A stretch of DNA of 18,329 nt from an uncultured Bacteroides sp. (GTDB taxonomy: Bacteria > Bacteroidota > Bacteroidia > Bacteroidales > Bacteroidaceae), in the NCBI GenBank assembly GCA_900556845.1, contig USQO01000039.1:1-18329 (forward strand). The letters run 5' to 3'. This document shows positions 15,643 to 18,329 of the stretch, piece by piece; the stretch's first letter is position 1, and every line of letters begins with the position of its first letter. Below the pieces are notes generated by a model, which was given only the letters and a program-made list of their open reading frames with translations, searched no databases and was not told the origin of the DNA. The position numbers and the translations under genes are program-made.

Positions 15643-16008
15643 TTACTTATTCTCATCCAAAAGCCGGATACGACGTTTATACAATTCAAAGATAAGCTCA
15701 CCATACCGTTCTTTTATCTTCTGCCAATCTTTTAAATCCCGGTTATACTTCCAAAGCAAGAAAAGCGTAAGCACAACCCAAAGAACTGTACACACGCAAA
15801 ATGGAATTAGAGCAAAGGTAAAAAACGAATAAATTATATATGCAGCACTCAACACCAGATACACAGTCAATACCACTTTCCACTTCTTTTGACTGGTATG
15901 TTTCTCAACAAATTCTTCGAGTTGCCTTATTTCATCCAACAGAAGATTGCGCTTTTTCCCCACAATATCTTGAGGCACCTCTGTTACATCCACATCCGAT
16001 GGTTTCAT
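15643..16008 (-). CDS. Small two-helix membrane protein, partner of the channel gene
   Basis: This 121-residue protein is not assigned to a named family. A charged helical N-terminus (about 15-42, KKRNLLLDEIRQLEEFVEKH) is followed by a hairpin of two membrane helices (about 44-64 and 66-87, with almost no loop) and a long charged C-terminal helix (about 88-120, KYNRDLKDWQKIKERYGELIFELYKRR). Both ends should be cytosolic. There is no signal peptide and no catalytic motif. The ATG at 16008 is the first in frame; the TAA at 15645-15643 is 2 bases from the channel ATG, so translation is probably coupled. The helix-2TM-helix plan resembles two-helix effector or accessory subunits such as SLATT-type proteins, but that is a shape comparison only. 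Confidence 0.75.
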   Translation of the reverse strand: MKPSDVDVTEVPQDIVGKKRNLLLDEIRQLEEFVEKHTSQKKWKVVLTVYLVLSAAYIIYSFFTFALIPFCVCTVLWVVLTLFLLWKYNRDLKDWQKIKERYGELIFELYKRRIRLLDENK

Positions 16009-16043
16009 AGTATGTTATTTTAAGGTTACGTTTTCTTATTAAA

Positions 16044-16307
16044 CTATTCTTTCACAATCCGATACCCTTTCTTTAAAATAAAGGCAATCGTCTCCATCGC
16101 TGTTTTACGGTCATAAACCTTCTCTTCCTCAGGCAAATCACCATAAGGGACCAGACATGGATGCTTTTTCAACTTATCATCCCGCTCAGGACCATATGTC
16201 CATCCCTGTTCCAAGCGAGTAGCCGCCCAAGCATCATGTACATTTTCTGCTAAATCTTCAATCAGTCCGGCAAGAGATTCCGGAATTTCCATATCCTCAA
16301 TCTTCAT
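16044..16307 (-). CDS. Stand-alone RyR (ryanodine-receptor) domain protein
   Basis: The 87 residues form essentially one RyR domain (Pfam RyR type, PF02026). The diagnostic pattern is complete: ENVHDAW (21-27), LEQGWTYGPERDD (32-44) and KKHPCLVPYGDLPEEEKVYDR (47-67, with His49, Pro54, Tyr55, Asp66). It ends in the helix with GYRI (81-84). It has no signal or membrane segment, so it is cytosolic. In animals this domain occurs as tandem repeats in ryanodine-receptor calcium channels; bacterial copies have no settled function. It heads the minus-strand unit, 35 bases before the two-helix gene, and a TAnnTTTG promoter element lies just upstream. The downstream channel protein ends in a divergent copy of the same domain, which suggests the two contact each other or sense the same ligand. 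Confidence 0.88.
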   Translation of the reverse strand: MKIEDMEIPESLAGLIEDLAENVHDAWAATRLEQGWTYGPERDDKLKKHPCLVPYGDLPEEEKVYDRKTAMETIAFILKKGYRIVKE

Positions 16308-16343
16308 AGGAATTTTTCTTTTAAATATTAATATGATCTATCG

Positions 16344-16351
16344 CAAATATA
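16344..16351 (-). promoter_or_regulatory. Candidate -7 element for the RyR-channel-GH2-GH20 unit
   Basis: The minus strand reads TATATTTG, an exact TAnnTTTG match 36 bases upstream of the RyR ATG at 16307. TTTG or TTG sequences upstream are not at the usual -33 spacing. The 93-base gap after umuC contains no good terminator hairpin, so read-through from umuC is also possible. Confidence 0.5.
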
Positions 16352-16400
16352 ATAAAAATGCACAATACAGTCCTTTACACAAAAGAAAATTCTGTTTTTA

Positions 16401-17672
16401 CTATTTCACCCGAATCACCTCATCCAAGTTCGTGGTATACTGTCGGCTGATGTGTTCACATTTCAGATGCCATCCCCCCTCGTCTGTCCCCTGTACAGCT
16501 ATTTTCACCGTATTGTGTCCGTTTTTCCGATTAATAGCATCTACTGCGGCCGACAGACGCGCCTGCCTTTCACGGTCTATTTTATCGAACAAAGATGTCT
16601 GGATTGCCGTATCCGGACAAATATTCCACACGATTACTCCGGCTTTCTTGTATCTGAAATCCTCACCGGAACACCAGTCCATACGCAAGGCACTTACGGC
16701 TGCTGCTACAATCTCCTGCAAATCGGCTGTCGGCACTGGCAAGTGCAGTGTACGGTTAATGCAATGCTGGAAACCATCCATACGAAAACGACTGGTATGA
16801 GCAAATACCGTTATTTCTGTACAGCAGCTCCGCTGCCTACGCAACTTACCCACACATTCGGCTGCAAAATTTGCAACAGCCTCTTCTACCCTCGCGCGTT
16901 CTGTCAATCCGCCATCGGCAAAACTCCGGCTGGTACAGATACTCTGTTTTTGCGGCAAATCATCTAACTCCACACAGCTTTCGCCTCTAAGCTCTCTCCA
17001 TGTCCGCACCCCGGTCACTGTAAGCATACGACGCACCCAGCTTTCGCTTTTCTGCGTAAGGTCCCATGCCGTTTTAATACCATAATAGTCCAATTTGGAG
17101 AAACTCTTCCGACCGATGCCCCATACTTCTTTCACTGGAATACCCTGTAAAGCCTTTATCCGTTTTTCCTCCGTATCAATAAGGCATACTCCCTTGTATC
17201 CTTTAAACTTCTTGCCATACCAGGAGGCTACTTTAGCCAGCGTTTTTGTCGGGGCAATTCCTATGGTAACCGGGATGCCGGTACCTTTTCCGATAGTTTT
17301 CACAATCTGAAAACCGTAAGCAACCAGTTTCTCCCCTTCTCCAAATCCGGACAAATCCAAAAAAGCTTCGTCTATAGAGTATTGAGTCAATTCGGGCGTA
17401 AACTCGGAAAGCAGCAGCATCACCCGGCGGCTCATATCGCCATACAGGTTGTAGTTGGAGCTGAAAACAGCCACGTTGTTTGCCTCCAGGACATCTCGCA
17501 CCTGATAAAGAGGTACTCCCATCTTGATACCCATTGCCTTAACTTCGTTACTACGAGCCACAACACAGCCGTCATTGTTACTCAGAACAACGACCGGCTT
17601 GTCACGAAGCTGCGGATTGAACACGCGCTCGCATGAGCAGTAGAAGTTATTGCAATCGACAAGGGCTATCAT
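16401..17672 (-). CDS. umuC: Y-family DNA polymerase, UmuC type
   Basis: This is the catalytic subunit type of DNA polymerase V, which copies past damaged bases. The 423-residue protein is full length for the family. The palm carries Asp6 in ALVDCNNFY and Asp101-Glu102 in YSIDEAFLDLSG, the metal-binding residues. The fingers region has VVVLSNNDGCVVARSNE (27-43). Helix-hairpin-helix sequence (VKEVWGIGRKS) precedes the little finger. A beta-clamp motif QTSLF lies at 358-362, and the C-terminal segment ending SRQYTTNLDEV is the UmuC-specific tail (DUF4113-like). The start at 17672 gives the standard N-terminus. UmuC normally works with cleaved UmuD, usually encoded just upstream, but the 248 bases upstream hold no umuD. 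The partner must be elsewhere or absent. Confidence 0.95.
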   Translation of the reverse strand: MIALVDCNNFYCSCERVFNPQLRDKPVVVLSNNDGCVVARSNEVKAMGIKMGVPLYQVRDVLEANNVAVFSSNYNLYGDMSRRVMLLLSEFTPELTQYSIDEAFLDLSGFGEGEKLVAYGFQIVKTIGKGTGIPVTIGIAPTKTLAKVASWYGKKFKGYKGVCLIDTEEKRIKALQGIPVKEVWGIGRKSFSKLDYYGIKTAWDLTQKSESWVRRMLTVTGVRTWRELRGESCVELDDLPQKQSICTSRSFADGGLTERARVEEAVANFAAECVGKLRRQRSCCTEITVFAHTSRFRMDGFQHCINRTLHLPVPTADLQEIVAAAVSALRMDWCSGEDFRYKKAGVIVWNICPDTAIQTSLFDKIDRERQARLSAAVDAINRKNGHNTVKIAVQGTDEGGWHLKCEHISRQYTTNLDEVIRVK

Positions 17673-17920
17673 AAATTTTCTGCTGCAAAGATATTAATAG
17701 TATGGCAAATATAAACTTCAATAATCAAAACAGTCAGATAATCTGAAATTATTGTACAAATCATTTAATATTGATTATACCTCAAATTTGACTTTAATAT
17801 GATTGCTTTAGTCCATGTCTTGCATACTTTATATCGTAAAATTTACAAGCAAAACAAGCTATACCAAAATCCATTGAATCATTTTGTTTGCACCATGAAA
17901 ATCTGTTCTTATAAAGTTTG
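17673..17920. other. AT-rich spacer with umuC promoter candidates
   Basis: No gene was seen in these 248 bases. On the minus strand TATATTTG (17713-17706) and TATCTTTG (17693-17686) both match the TAnnTTTG -7 consensus. The distal one gives a plausible leader of about 28 bases before umuC, while the proximal one would leave almost none. No hairpin terminator for the upstream barrel gene was recognised. Confidence 0.5.
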
Positions 17921-18329
17921 CTAATTCTTAAGATGTATAGTAAATAGAAATTCTCGTCCACGCAGAAAGCGTGTTGACTGAATTGAAGAGACTGTATTAT
18001 AAGTAGTGTAAGAATAGTCCTTGCAATTCAAAATATTAGTAAGAGAGGCTGATAGTTCAATTTGTTTCTTAATCTTCCATGTTAACTTAGTATCTCCAAA
18101 AAATATATTTTTATAATTGGATTTAGAAATTTCATCACGATAAATTTCACCGCCCACTTGCCATATTAATTCATCAATCGGAGTGAGTGTCATATTAAGG
18201 TAATGAATGTAACGGTCAAATTGAGATACTTTTTCATTACTAATATTAAGAGTTGAACGATTAAACTTAAAATTATAAGACCAATTTATCCAATTGCCTA
18301 CAGCACCAGTTAATCGAGATCCTATATTC
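17921..18329 (-). CDS. C-terminal part of an outer-membrane beta-barrel protein (TonB-dependent-receptor-like), 5' end missing
   Basis: The minus-strand frame is open from the window edge (first full codon at 18328) to a TAG at 17923-17921, giving 135 residues. It has alternating aromatic/hydrophobic strands with polar turns (WINWSYNFKFNRST, WQVGGEIYRDEI, TKLTWKIKKQIELSASLTNILN). The ending FLRGREFLFTIHLKN is the type of terminal barrel strand found in Bacteroidota TonB-dependent receptors and related large barrels. LTNILN followed by YSYTTY is also typical of the penultimate strand region of that group. An internal ATG at 18193 is not the true start because the frame continues upstream with the same character. 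The transported substrate is unknown; without the N-terminus it cannot be told whether a plug or carboxypeptidase-like domain is present. Confidence 0.75.
   Translation of the reverse strand, partial: NIGSRLTGAVGNWINWSYNFKFNRSTLNISNEKVSQFDRYIHYLNMTLTPIDELIWQVGGEIYRDEISKSNYKNIFFGDTKLTWKIKKQIELSASLTNILNCKDYSYTTYNTVSSIQSTRFLRGREFLFTIHLKN

Noticed and set aside
17811..17880. Short palindromic stretches (such as GTAAAATTTAC) as a terminator for the barrel gene
   Set aside because: Arms are only five bases and AT-only in part, with no adjacent T-run on the minus strand, so this is not distinguishable from chance in AT-rich DNA.

Overview
The window looks like an 18 kb assembly contig from a gut-type member of the Bacteroidales (Bacteroides, Phocaeicola or a close relative). 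This rests on glycoside hydrolase families typical of that group, Crp/Fnr regulators of the Bacteroidota type, a fragment of a TonB-dependent-receptor-like barrel, and repeated matches to the Bacteroidota -7 promoter element TAnnTTTG. Genus and species cannot be fixed from the sequence alone. The first 30 bases are Illumina Nextera/Tn5 adapter, so the left end is a library artefact. Both ends cut genes.

Left part (31-3061, AT-rich, all on the minus strand): a short-chain dehydrogenase truncated by the contig edge, then two adjacent Crp/Fnr-type regulators (1110-2249) ending in a clear terminator, then a third Crp/Fnr regulator (2474-3061). A short hydrophobic reading frame lies between the second and third regulators. 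Diverging from the third regulator are a glycerate kinase (3239-4312) and a low-specificity threonine aldolase (4387-5412), both in the plus direction.

Middle part (5436-13608): four exported glycosidases. They are a GH18 lipoprotein (minus), a GH92 alpha-mannosidase lipoprotein (plus, divergent from GH18), a GH20 beta-N-acetylhexosaminidase lipoprotein (minus) and a GH2 beta-mannosidase/exo-glucosaminidase-type enzyme (minus). Together these activities fit dismantling of host N-glycans: alpha-mannose removal, chitobiose-core cleavage, GlcNAc removal and core beta-mannose removal. There is no SusC/SusD pair beside them, so this is an enzyme cluster rather than a full polysaccharide utilisation locus. 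Convergent gene pairs share strong bidirectional hairpin terminators at 5436-5505 and 8960-8998.

Right part (13619-18328): the most unusual content. Reading on the minus strand there is a stand-alone 87-residue RyR-domain protein, a 121-residue two-helix membrane protein, and a 673-residue protein. The last has two membrane helices, a D-P-G motif in the intervening loop, two RCK/Rossmann-like regions similar in layout to plant CASTOR/POLLUX channels, and a second, divergent RyR-like tail. The gaps are 35, 2, 10 and 13 bases, and they run straight on into GH2 and GH20. The five genes therefore look like one transcription unit joining a predicted ligand-gated ion channel system to N-glycan enzymes. 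Upstream is a UmuC-type translesion polymerase without an adjacent umuD, and then the C-terminal end of an outer-membrane barrel protein. No tRNA, rRNA, CRISPR array or insertion sequence was seen.
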